64,000 bases of DNA, taken from positions 59,434-123,433 of the forward strand of contig CAVBWZ010000009.1 of assembly GCA_963599445.1 (NCBI GenBank), written 5' to 3'. The notes beneath the pieces are model-generated. The model worked only from the letters and a program-made list of their open reading frames with translations. It made no database searches and was not told where the DNA came from. The stretch is from UBA9732 sp963599445 (lineage in GTDB: Bacteria > Spirochaetota > Spirochaetia > Sphaerochaetales > Sphaerochaetaceae). This document shows, one piece after another, positions 32,137-38,846 of this stretch (positions are counted from its first letter, which is position 1; each line of letters starts with the position of its first letter). Position numbers and translations under genes: made by a program.

Positions 32137-33501
32137 TTACGCGGCCTCGACACTCTTCACAGCAGGGCCTCCATAGCCATAGCGCTTGCGCTGCGTTATA
32201 AGGAAGAATACTCCTATCACTGCAGACGAGAACTCTGCGAACACTATTGAAAGCCATATTCCGTCAAGGCCCCAGAACTGCGGAAGCACGAGCACGAACA
32301 CGACTTGGAAGAACACCGTTCGCAGCGTGGATATCAAGGCCGACACCAAACCGTTGTTCAAGGCTGTGAAGAACGACGAGCTGTATATGCATATTCCAGA
32401 GAACAGGAACGAGAACGAATAGAAGAAGAACGCCCTAAGGGTCATCTCCATGAGAGCCTCGTCGTATCCCACGAATATCCTGGCGAATATTGGAGAGAAA
32501 ACCTCTCCAGCAATGAACATAAGCAACGAAGAGGAAAAGATCAGAACAAGGCTCTTCTTCAAAAGAGACCTGAGTTCCTTTCTGTTGTCCGCTCCGTAGT
32601 TGAAGCTCACGACCGGTGCCGTGCCCATGGAGTACCCAATGAAGACTCCAATGAACACAAGGACTACGTATGTGAGCGTTCCATATGCCGCAACACCGTC
32701 CTCACCGGCGAACTTGAGAAGCTGGTTGTTGAAGAGTATACCCACGAACGACGACGATATGGAGGAAAGGAACTCCGACATTCCATTGCTGCACGCTTTG
32801 CCAATTGAAACGAAATCCATCTTGAAGCGGGTGAAATGAAGCAGACTGTCGTTCCTCTTGGAAAGGAAGCAGACCAAAGGGAAGATGCCCCCTACCATCT
32901 GGCTCATGAGGGTGGCTATGGCGGCGCCTTCCAAGCCCCAGTGGAATACAGCCACGAAGAGCCAGTCGAACACCATGTTCGTGGAACCCGCTATGACGGT
33001 TGCAACGAATCCAAGATGCGGTTTCTCCGCCGCAACGAAAAGGCTTTGGAACTCATATTGGAGCATGAGACCTACAAGCCCCATGAGCACTATGCGTCCA
33101 TAGCTTATACAATAGCCCAAAAGCTCACCACTTGCACCAAAAGCAGCGGCAATGGAAGGAATTAGGAAATAGCCGACAACGGAAAAGATTGCACCAAGCA
33201 CAATCGTGAGGACTATGAACATCGAGAAGAGCTCGTTGGCTTTTTTTCTGTCGCCCTCCCCCAATGTCTTTGCAACAAGCGCACAGCCTCCGGTTCCAAG
33301 CATGGTTCCAAAGGCTCCAAGTATCATGAGCACCGGATATATGAAGTTCAGGGCCGCATATGCGGTCTTGCCTGTGTAGTTGGACACGAAGTATCCATCT
33401 ACGACGTAGTAGATTGATGTGAATATCATCATTCCAATGGAAGGAATGGTGAAACGCAGAAGCTTTCCATAGGTGAAATGGTCTGATAACTGTATTTTCA
33501 T
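32137..33501 (-). CDS. MATE-family multidrug efflux transporter
   Basis: 454 residues, 12 membrane helices in two homologous bundles, beginning FTYGKLLRFTIPSIGMMIFTSIYYVVDGYFVSNYTG, the DinF/MepA-like MATE start. The region CALVAKTLGEGDRKKANELFS matches the conserved helix 2-3 loop. Exports cationic drugs in exchange for Na+ or H+. It lies 69 bp downstream of a MarR-family gene on the same strand, the common regulator-pump arrangement (as in mepR-mepA). SD AGGA before ATG. Confidence 0.92.
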   Translation of the reverse strand: MKIQLSDHFTYGKLLRFTIPSIGMMIFTSIYYVVDGYFVSNYTGKTAYAALNFIYPVLMILGAFGTMLGTGGCALVAKTLGEGDRKKANELFSMFIVLTIVLGAIFSVVGYFLIPSIAAAFGASGELLGYCISYGRIVLMGLVGLMLQYEFQSLFVAAEKPHLGFVATVIAGSTNMVFDWLFVAVFHWGLEGAAIATLMSQMVGGIFPLVCFLSKRNDSLLHFTRFKMDFVSIGKACSNGMSEFLSSISSSFVGILFNNQLLKFAGEDGVAAYGTLTYVVLVFIGVFIGYSMGTAPVVSFNYGADNRKELRSLLKKSLVLIFSSSLLMFIAGEVFSPIFARIFVGYDEALMEMTLRAFFFYSFSFLFSGICIYSSSFFTALNNGLVSALISTLRTVFFQVVFVLVLPQFWGLDGIWLSIVFAEFSSAVIGVFFLITQRKRYGYGGPAVKSVEAA

Positions 33502-33570
33502 AATAAATCCTAAAAAACAAAAGAACGAACTAAAACAACAAAAGAGGAATCAATAAAAAAGTCCAAGACC

Positions 33571-34041
33571 CTACCACTGGTTGGTCTGTATCTTCGTAAG
33601 CTTTCCTATCTCGTCCCTGAGCAAGGAGTTGTATTTCTTCGTAAGTCGCATGTACTCAATCATCTCAATCTCATCCAAACCGCAGAAGGCGGCCTTCTCG
33701 GCTTCAAGCAGAGGGTCTATGTATCTACTGCACACAGCCTCCCCTTCAGGGGTGAACACTATGTTCTTGTTCTTCCTGCTTCCCGGCACGAATTCAAGAC
33801 GGATGAAACCCTTGGCCTCCAAAGCCTTGAGCGCCGAGTTTATCGTCTGAGGGCTGTAGAACCACTCGGCGCAGAACTCCTTTTGGGTACACCCTCTGTC
33901 ATGGAGCCACAACGAATAGAGAAACCACTGCTCGGAGTCGGACATGCCGCATGACTTGGCATATGCATGATACATGCCGTCCACTTCCTTGGAGGCTTGG
34001 TCTATGTCCTTGAGCGATTTCTTGAGTTCCTGTTCATCCAT
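33571..34041 (-). CDS. MarR-family transcriptional regulator
   Basis: 156 residues from ATG 34041 (GGAG 6 nt upstream); a longer frame runs into the promoter. Winged helix: DSEQWFLYSLWLHDRGCTQKEFCAEWFYSPQTINSALKALEAKGFIRLEFVPGSRKNKNIVFTPEGE gives the MarR helix-turn-helix and wing with conserved basic residues. Likely represses itself and the MATE pump gene downstream; a dyad ATCCGA-AA-TCGGAT fills the spacer of its own promoter. Ligand unknown. Confidence 0.9.
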   Translation of the reverse strand: MDEQELKKSLKDIDQASKEVDGMYHAYAKSCGMSDSEQWFLYSLWLHDRGCTQKEFCAEWFYSPQTINSALKALEAKGFIRLEFVPGSRKNKNIVFTPEGEAVCSRYIDPLLEAEKAAFCGLDEIEMIEYMRLTKKYNSLLRDEIGKLTKIQTNQW

Positions 34042-34077
34042 GATTGGCTCCGGGGCGGGTTGTTGCCCCACGAACAA

Positions 34078-34106
34078 AAAATAATCCGAAATCGGATAAA
34101 AGTCAA
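34078..34106 (-). promoter_or_regulatory. marR-MATE promoter with operator in the spacer
   Basis: Minus strand: TTGACT (34106-34101), 17-nt spacer, TATTTT (34083-34078). The spacer contains a perfect 14-bp dyad (34084-34097, ATCCGA-AA-TCGGAT) suited to autorepression by the MarR protein. Confidence 0.72.
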
Positions 34107-34168
34107 CCACGGCTCCAACCACGCTCCCACCACACTGCACAATACTCCCCACAAAACCCATCCCATGC

Positions 34169-34174
34169 TATAAT
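34169..34174 (+). promoter_or_regulatory. Extended -10 promoter of the HAD gene, predicted leaderless
   Basis: TG-C-TATAAT (extended -10; TATAAT at 34169-34174) is followed by exactly 6 nt and ATG 34181. No SD is present, so transcription should begin on the start codon. Confidence 0.7.
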
Positions 34175-34180
34175 CGCCGC

Positions 34181-34837
34181 ATGCTCAAAGCCATACTCTT
34201 CGACCTAGACGGCACACTTCTCAACACGATTGCAGACATCAACTGCGCCCTGAACAGGACACTTGGCACCTCATTCACAACCGACGACTGCTCGCGCTTC
34301 GTAGGCAATGGGCTTATGAACGCCCTCAAAGCGGCGCTCTGTACAATTGGCAAGACCGATGTCTCTGAGCCTGCCCTTTTCGAGCAATTCGTCGCCAACT
34401 ACAGGGCCTGCCCCGTGAAATACACGGAACCCTACCCTGGAATCGTAGAACTCCTTGAAGAGCTCCAGCGCAAGGGCATCGGTCTAGGGGTGTATTCGAA
34501 CAAGGAGCAGGTCCTTACAGGCACAATCGTGAAGACGTGTCTGCCCAGCGTGCGGTTCGACATGGTGGTGGGCATGCACGGCGGATACGAACCAAAGCCG
34601 TCAAGCCAGGCGATCGAGGCGTTCTGCGCCAAGGTTGGGTGCTCGATGGACGAATTGCTGTATGTAGGCGACAGTGAAGTGGACTACAGGACGGGCATGA
34701 ATGCGGGTGTCGAGACGGCGATCCTCACGTGGGGTTTCAGGTCAAGGATGAGCCTTCTTGGAAGCGGAGTCCCAGAAAGCCTGTTCGTGGACGATATCCA
34801 AGGCTTGAGAAACAGGATAGACAGCTTCACAAGATAG
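34181..34837 (+). CDS. HAD-superfamily phosphatase, phosphoglycolate phosphatase-like
   Basis: 218 residues. HAD motif I FDLDGTLLNT at the N-terminus (nucleophile Asp), cap domain (about 15-90), motif II GVYSNK, motif III Lys in GGYEPKPSSQAI and motif IV VGDSEVDYRTG. Architecture and length match Gph/PGMB-type small-molecule phosphatases; phosphoglycolate is one candidate substrate. Lone gene divergent from the marR unit. mRNA predicted leaderless. Confidence 0.9.
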   Translation: MLKAILFDLDGTLLNTIADINCALNRTLGTSFTTDDCSRFVGNGLMNALKAALCTIGKTDVSEPALFEQFVANYRACPVKYTEPYPGIVELLEELQRKGIGLGVYSNKEQVLTGTIVKTCLPSVRFDMVVGMHGGYEPKPSSQAIEAFCAKVGCSMDELLYVGDSEVDYRTGMNAGVETAILTWGFRSRMSLLGSGVPESLFVDDIQGLRNRIDSFTR

Positions 34838-34888
34838 AAAACATCAAATGGAAAGTTCCTCCCTAGCTTGCAGTTTCGTGGCACTCAT

Positions 34889-34897
34889 GGGGGGGGG
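34889..34897 (+). repeat. G9 tract upstream of the tetR promoter
   Basis: Nine consecutive G in the 145-bp gap before the TetR gene, about 23 bp upstream of the TATACT -10 (34921-34926), that is, against the -35 region. Length changes would shift upstream contacts of this promoter. Confidence 0.75.
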
Positions 34898-34907
34898 TAC
34901 ACTTGCA

Positions 34908-34962
34908 TTTGCGCCCTTGTTATACTACCATATAAAACGATTGATGTAGAACAAGGCGCAAA
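34908..34962. promoter_or_regulatory. tetR promoter region with inverted repeat
   Basis: TTTGCGCC-C-TTGTT (34908-34921) and AACAAGGCGCAAA (34950-34962) are inverted repeats with a one-base bulge; they enclose the -10 TATACT (34921-34926). The repeat could be a TetR operator or fold in the leader RNA ahead of the SD (AAGGAG at 34962). Confidence 0.55.
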
Positions 34963-34982
34963 AGGAGCATATAGGAAACGCC

Positions 34983-35606
34983 ATGCCACCCAAACCAAAA
35001 TTCACGAGGGAAGAGATAATCGAAGCCGCTGTCTCGTTGCTGGACAGGGAGGGTGCCGATGCACTCACGACAAGGAACATAGGAAAGGAGCTTGGAAGCT
35101 CGGCCCGTCCTATCTTCACTGTCTTCAAGAACATGGAGGACCTGAACGGAGACCTCAGGCAAGCTGTGATGAAGAAGTACAACGACTGCGTCATCAAAGC
35201 GGAGAACTACACGCCGGCATTCAAGAAATACGGTATGCAGATGGTTCTGTTCGCCACGGACAATCCTAACCTGTATAGATACCTTTTCATGAGCGAGAAC
35301 AAGAAGGCGCATACCTTCAACGACGTATTCGAAACTTTGGGTGAAACTGCAGGATATTGCATAGATGTCATAAAGAGGGACTATGAACTGTCCGACGAGA
35401 AGGCCAGGGTTCTCTTCGAAAACGTTTGGCTATACACATTTGGCATCGCAACGCTGTGTGCAACAGGTGCATGCAGGTTCTCTGAAGACGAGCTAAGCAC
35501 CATGTTGGGATCCTGTTTCAAGGCAGCCATAATGATGGTGAAATCCAATGCGTTCGATGTCCAAACGCCGTTTCCATTGGTGATGAGAGCGGCGGAGAGG
35601 AAATAA
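34983..35606 (+). CDS. TetR-family transcriptional regulator
   Basis: 207 residues. N-terminal TetR helix-turn-helix: FTREEIIEAAVSLLDREGADALTTRNIGKELGSSARPIFTVFKNMEDL. The C-terminal ligand domain is all-helical and resembles the TetR_C_33/WHG-type group by feel, not assigned. Probably controls the two downstream genes (35626 kinase-like, 36249 membrane protein), which follow at 19 and 62 bp on the same strand, and itself. Expression may be tuned by the G9 tract upstream. Confidence 0.9.
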   Translation: MPPKPKFTREEIIEAAVSLLDREGADALTTRNIGKELGSSARPIFTVFKNMEDLNGDLRQAVMKKYNDCVIKAENYTPAFKKYGMQMVLFATDNPNLYRYLFMSENKKAHTFNDVFETLGETAGYCIDVIKRDYELSDEKARVLFENVWLYTFGIATLCATGACRFSEDELSTMLGSCFKAAIMMVKSNAFDVQTPFPLVMRAAERK

Positions 35607-35625
35607 GCAGAGGAAAGGGTTGGAC

Positions 35626-36186
35626 ATGGATGTGTTGTCTGTAAACGAGAGGGGCTTTCATGTGCTGAAACTCCTTGGCAAAGGAAAAGGCGGGTATTCG
35701 TATCTGGTTTCAGACCATGTGGACGAAGGGCTTTTCGTACTCAAGCAGATACACCACGAACCCTGCGACTACTATCAGTTTGGAGACAAGCTGGAATCGG
35801 AGCTGCGAGACTACAGGAAGCTGTGCGAGATTGGAATCCCAATGCCTTCGCTGCTGGATGTGGATGCTTCGCACGAGAGGCTGCTAAAGCAGTACATTCC
35901 AGGGCCTACCGTCATGGAACTTGTGGTTTCCGGAAGGATGCAGGACTCTTTTGTAGATCAGGTCCAGGCCATGTGCAGGCTTTTGTATCCCAAAGGGTTG
36001 AACATAGACTACTTTCCAACCAACTTCGTGGTGGATGACGAGAGCCTTGAGCCTTCGAACGAAGGAAAGCTCTTCTATATAGACTACGAGTGCAACCAGT
36101 ACAAGGAGAAATGGGACTTCGAACATTGGGGCAGCCAGTATTGGTCCATGACGACGGCCCTTGAAGAATATCTAAAGAATACTTAA
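35626..36186 (+). CDS. Small protein kinase-like (RIO/Bud32-like) protein
   Basis: 186 residues. Kinase-like motifs in order: glycine loop LLGKGKGGYSY (16-26), VAIK-type Lys40 in VLKQI, a helix C Glu in ELRDY (59-63), catalytic loop GLNIDYFPTNFVV with Asp128 and Asn133 (in place of HxDxxxxN), and a DFG-like YIDYE with Asp153. The C-lobe is minimal, as in RIO/Bud32 and bacterial small kinases. Could phosphorylate a protein, sugar or antibiotic. ATG 35626 has GAGGAAAGGG upstream. Lies between TetR and a membrane protein. Function not established. Confidence 0.6.
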   Translation: MDVLSVNERGFHVLKLLGKGKGGYSYLVSDHVDEGLFVLKQIHHEPCDYYQFGDKLESELRDYRKLCEIGIPMPSLLDVDASHERLLKQYIPGPTVMELVVSGRMQDSFVDQVQAMCRLLYPKGLNIDYFPTNFVVDDESLEPSNEGKLFYIDYECNQYKEKWDFEHWGSQYWSMTTALEEYLKNT

Positions 36187-36222
36187 AGAAATGTTTGAAG
36201 AATGTTTGAAAAATGTTTGAGG
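36187..36222 (+). repeat. Short tandem repeat between genes
   Basis: Three imperfect copies of an 11-12 nt unit around AATGTTTGA in the 62-bp gap between the kinase-like and membrane-protein genes. Confidence 0.6.
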
Positions 36223-36248
36223 CGCAAATGCGCCAAGGAGAAAGACAA

Positions 36249-36773
36249 ATGACGAATCTTGAAAAAATCCAGAAGATCTACAATGTGTTCAGAATCATCG
36301 CGATGATTGCAATGATATTCTCCTTCATATTCGCAGGTACGAACCTCGTAGGCCTCATCGTTGCGGTGGTTCTGCGGGATTCTCGGCTTTTCGTTGAACT
36401 TGGGAACCTCACGGGCTCCGTCGAAATAACAGGTTCCCTTCAGATAATCGCCAACGCAATCACTGGCATCGTAACCGGCGTCATCAATGGACTTCTGTCG
36501 CTGTTCTCCATGAACTACTTTGCCTCCGCAAAGACCGATGGCACACCGTTCACCAAGACCGGGGCTGCAACGCTCAAAAGCCTTGGAATAAAGACTATAG
36601 TGATGCCTCTTGCTGCAGTCATAGTCAACGCCATAATACTTGGCTGCTTTGGAGTTACGAGCCTCTACGACATTGGCAACGGCACCCCCATTGCAACAGG
36701 AATCTTCATGCTCATCTTCTCCGTAATCCTCGCCTACGGCGCAGAGCTCGAAGAGAAAGCCAACGGACTTTGA
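36249..36773 (+). CDS. DUF2975-like small integral membrane protein
   Basis: 174 residues, four predicted membrane helices (about 20-45, 70-95, 115-140, 148-168). The segment TDGTPFTKTGAATLKSLGIKTI resembles the 'TPFT...L..lG' core of DUF2975 proteins, which are often encoded beside small HTH regulators. Function unknown. ATG 36249 has AAGGAG 10 nt upstream; an earlier in-frame ATG lacks an SD. Last gene of the TetR cluster. Confidence 0.62.
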   Translation: MTNLEKIQKIYNVFRIIAMIAMIFSFIFAGTNLVGLIVAVVLRDSRLFVELGNLTGSVEITGSLQIIANAITGIVTGVINGLLSLFSMNYFASAKTDGTPFTKTGAATLKSLGIKTIVMPLAAVIVNAIILGCFGVTSLYDIGNGTPIATGIFMLIFSVILAYGAELEEKANGL

Positions 36774-36896
36774 TTGAAAAACACGCTTTTTCAGTAGATT
36801 ATGTGATTTTTTACACGCTTTTTCCATTAAAAACGTGATTTCGAAAAATCATCATAAAGTCGCTGAGAGCAGGGTTCTCGCTTTTTGTTCTCTTTC

Positions 36897-36941
36897 GCGG
36901 TTTCGATAGAACTTTTTCTATCCAAACCGCCGTTTTTCAAA
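36897..36941 (+). terminator. Long hairpin, likely terminator of the TetR cluster
   Basis: GCGGTTT (36897-36903) pairs with AAACCGC (36924-36930) and, inside one mismatch, GATAGAA (36905-36911) pairs with TTCTATC (36916-36922); loop CTTT, followed by CGTTTTTC. Located 124 bp after the membrane-protein stop. The gap before it has repeated ACACGCTTTTT segments. Confidence 0.65.
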
Positions 36942-36997
36942 AAAGAATATAAAACCAAACAATGGGACTTCCTCAAAAAACACAATTTCCATCGAAA

Positions 36998-37017
36998 CAG
37001 TGGAAAATTTTCCACTG
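36998..37017. repeat. 20-bp perfect palindrome
   Basis: CAGTGGAAAATTTTCCACTG, centred on AAAATTTT like the palindrome at 13789-13812. Possible protein-binding site; no adjacent gene start. Nothing was recognised in 37018-37170. Confidence 0.75.
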
Positions 37018-37180
37018 AAACGAGTTTTTTTCAAATTTTTGTGGAACCTCCCCAAGTTCTTGTCATTCAACCATTGCAACCATCCTCACCATGCTGACCA
37101 CGCTCACCATCACTACGAAACACTCACAAAACAGTGCTATCTGCACGGCCTGTGTCCGAACTGACGACGTAATGCGCGTA

Positions 37181-37401
37181 AATTCCTAGAAGTATCTCGT
37201 AGCTATTTTGGCTCAGCTACAAGGACGGGAGCGAGGGGCAGTACTCCTTGTACGACCCGAGTGAACCGACGCAGTAGATGAACAAAAGAGCAAGAGACAT
37301 TCGACGGAATTCGTGATGGGATATTAGGAACAAGCCATAGGACAGTATTTACGATACGGCCTATGGCGAAGTGACAACATAGACCGCACGAATTCCTAGA
37401 A
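37181..37401. repeat. Direct repeats AATTCCTAGAA bracketing the structured element
   Basis: AATTCCTAGAA at 37181-37191 and again at 37391-37401; with flanks, 14 of 18 bases match. The copies are exactly 210 bp apart and enclose the structured element. Confidence 0.75.
37195..37397 (+). ncRNA. Candidate structured noncoding RNA, about 200 nt
   Basis: Pairings seen: GTAGCT/AGCTAC hairpin (37199-37204/37215-37220); GTAC-TCCTT-GTAC hairpin (37241-37253) enclosed by CGGG/CCCG (37226-37229/37256-37259), whose loop TCCTT is complementary to AAGGA (37221-37225), giving a potential pseudoknot; and a long 3' domain closed by GGAATTCGTG/CACGAATTCC (37306-37315/37387-37396), with inner GCCATAGG/CCTATGGC (37334-37341/37360-37367) and GTAT/ATAC tip. 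No ORF fits. Strand uncertain; plus chosen for the pseudoknot. Size and pseudoknot recall HEARO/omega RNAs, but no IscB gene is present, so this is only a hypothesis. It directly abuts the apt stop. Confidence 0.5.
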
Positions 37402-37404
37402 TGG

Positions 37405-37929
37405 TTATTTGCCGGAGTATTTGACCACAGACTCCACTTTGTACTTTGAAAGCACTTCTCTGCCGTTCAGCCCTGCAAGTTCGATGAGGAAGACGATCTC
37501 CTCAACCTTGCCGCCAAGCTTCTCGACGAGATCGGCGGAGGCCTTCATTGTGCCACCGGTTGCGATGAGGTCATCTATGAGGACGACCTTCTGACCAGGC
37601 TTGATGGCGTCCTTGTGGATTTCGATTGTGGCGGTGCCGTATTCAAGATCATACGTCTCGGAAACGGTTTCACGAGGGAGCTTGCCGGCCTTTCTGATTG
37701 GAACGAAAGGTTTCTTGAGAAGGTAGGCGATAGGCATACCAAGGATGAAGCCACGGGACTCTGCACCGGCGATGACATCGCAATCGACCTGAGAGACGAG
37801 CTTTGCCATCTCATCGATTGCAAGGCGAAGGCCATCGGCATCCTGAAGGATACCTGTTATGTCACGGAAGATGATTCCCGGTTCGGGGAAGTCCGGAATG
37901 CTTATGATGTAGTCTTCAACTTTCTTCAT
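37405..37929 (-). CDS. apt: Adenine phosphoribosyltransferase
   Basis: 174 residues, normal length. Contains PDFPEPGIIFRDITGIL at the N-terminus (typical Apt start), AGAESRGFILG, and the PRPP-binding motif VVLIDDLIATGGTMKA (about residues 115-130). Converts adenine and PRPP to AMP for purine salvage in the cytoplasm. SD GGAGGG before ATG; its promoter is TTGGTT-17 nt-TACACT. No ordinary terminator follows; the structured element begins 4 bp after the stop. Confidence 0.96.
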   Translation of the reverse strand: MKKVEDYIISIPDFPEPGIIFRDITGILQDADGLRLAIDEMAKLVSQVDCDVIAGAESRGFILGMPIAYLLKKPFVPIRKAGKLPRETVSETYDLEYGTATIEIHKDAIKPGQKVVLIDDLIATGGTMKASADLVEKLGGKVEEIVFLIELAGLNGREVLSKYKVESVVKYSGK

Positions 37930-37956
37930 AGCGCCCTCCTATCGAAAAACAGCCCT

Positions 37957-37985
37957 AGTGTACTAAATAGGAAAGGTTTAACCAA
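37957..37985 (-). promoter_or_regulatory. apt promoter
   Basis: Minus strand: TTGGTT (37985-37980), 17-nt spacer, TACACT (37962-37957), about 28 nt before the apt start. Confidence 0.6.
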
Positions 37986-37995
37986 GCACATGAAG

Positions 37996-38040
37996 TGTGA
38001 AAAAAATTCACAGTGCAATCAATTGTTTCACATTGTGAAA
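37996..38040. promoter_or_regulatory. Two TGTGAA dyads, possible enhancer sites for the sigma-54 promoter
   Basis: Dyad 1 (37996-38012): TGTGAA-N5-TTCACA. Dyad 2 (38026-38040): TTTCACA-T-TGTGAAA. Their centres lie about 140 and 111 bp upstream of the predicted sigma-54 start at 38144, the normal distance for activator (bEBP) sites. They also flank the apt promoter upstream side, so a CRP/FNR-like regulator of apt is an alternative. Confidence 0.55.
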
Positions 38041-38116
38041 AGACAACACAGCCACAACACATGAAAAGAACCATGAAAACAAAGAGCAAACGCCAAAAAC
38101 AGCGCCCCAAAGCAAC

Positions 38117-38133
38117 TTGGCACGGTTATTGCT
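38117..38133 (+). promoter_or_regulatory. Sigma-54 (RpoN) -24/-12 promoter
   Basis: TTGGCACG-GTTA-TTGCT matches the sigma-54 consensus (TGGCAC-N5-TTGC) at every defined base; the GG at 38119-38120 and GC at 38131-38132 are 12 nt apart as required. Predicted transcription start about 38144. Confidence 0.75.
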
Positions 38134-38143
38134 ACATAGAAGG

Positions 38144-38223
38144 CAGAGCAACAGTTTTTTTCATACCTCCTTTTAGTGTGATTTAGATGCCCGGGAAATT
38201 CTCCTCCTGGGCATCGCTTTTTT
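38144..38223 (+). ncRNA. Predicted sigma-54-dependent small RNA
   Basis: About 80 nt from the predicted sigma-54 start to the end of a rho-independent terminator: GATGCCC (38186-38192) pairs with GGGCATC (38209-38215), extended inward by GGGA/TCCT, followed by six T (38218-38223). No credible gene lies between. The 5' part is unstructured and contains TACCTCCTTTT (38164-38174), close to the 3' end of 16S rRNA, so it could pair with Shine-Dalgarno sequences; the hairpin's 3' side and loop hold CTCCTCC. The targets are unknown. Confidence 0.6.
38186..38223 (+). terminator. Terminator of the predicted small RNA
   Basis: 11-bp stem (7 bp GATGCCC/GGGCATC plus G-U, GC, GC, AU), 8-nt loop, then GC and six T. 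No coding gene lies upstream on the plus strand for 1.4 kb. Confidence 0.88.
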
Positions 38224-38257
38224 ACAAAGCCCTTCGAGTAACGCAGAAAACCTTAGC

Positions 38258-38286
38258 TTGTTCTAAGACATTGTTGTGGTTATATT
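38258..38286 (+). promoter_or_regulatory. Promoter of the GtrA-like gene
   Basis: TTGTTC (38258-38263), 17-nt spacer, TATATT (38281-38286); leader about 26 nt with AGAGG SD. Confidence 0.65.
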
Positions 38287-38318
38287 CAACATGACCACAC
38301 GGAACCAAGAGGTACGAA

Positions 38319-38819
38319 ATGAAGGCCACAAAGAAAGACAGCACGTCCAAACAGTTTCTAAACTTCCTTCTGATAGGAGGCATAGGCGCCGTCATACAGC
38401 TTGCAACGGTCAACATCCTGTTCCTACTGCTGCGGAACTGGAAAGCCCCACTCCCCTCCTTCATGTCCTCAGTCTTCAACGAAAGGGCCCTTGGACAAGG
38501 CAACGCCAACTGGGGCTACCTCGTGCCGTTCTTCGCCTCCAACCTGCTATCCAACACGTACTCCTACATCCACAACATGAAAGGCAACTTCAAGACCGAT
38601 GCCCCTGCATACTGCTTTGTGATATACATCGTCCTGCTTGCAGTGCTCATCGTCGTGGCCACATGGCTGTCAGGAGTAATAGCCAACCTCTTCGCACAAA
38701 CGGGCATAGAGCTGTTCGTGAAGCTGGCACCCACGATAGGGTCAATGCTTGCAGGAATCGTCTATACGCTTATACTTTTCCCTGTAGAGAAATACATACT
38801 TTTCAAAAAACGCAGTTGA
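38319..38819 (+). CDS. GtrA-like family membrane protein
   Basis: 166 residues with four membrane helices. QFLNFLLIGGIGAVIQLATVNILFLLL at the N-terminus is the GtrA family opening (FxxvGgxgtxixxxv), and the C-terminus ends with a helix and KYILFKKRS. GtrA-like proteins are thought to move lipid-linked sugars (undecaprenyl-phosphate glucose) across the inner membrane for surface glycosylation. The middle (45-75) has an unusually long loop with ERALGQGNANWG. No glycosyltransferase is adjacent; convergent with the patatin gene, 27 bp apart. Confidence 0.78.
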   Translation: MKATKKDSTSKQFLNFLLIGGIGAVIQLATVNILFLLLRNWKAPLPSFMSSVFNERALGQGNANWGYLVPFFASNLLSNTYSYIHNMKGNFKTDAPAYCFVIYIVLLAVLIVVATWLSGVIANLFAQTGIELFVKLAPTIGSMLAGIVYTLILFPVEKYILFKKRS

Positions 38820-38846
38820 TGAGCTCTTGATGCCGGGTCTAGAATC

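Noticed and set aside
38061..38186. 41-codon plus-strand ORF ending at the small-RNA terminator
   Set aside because: It has no ribosome binding site, a Lys/Arg-rich unnatural composition, and it contains the sigma-54 promoter, so a coding reading conflicts with the better-supported noncoding one.
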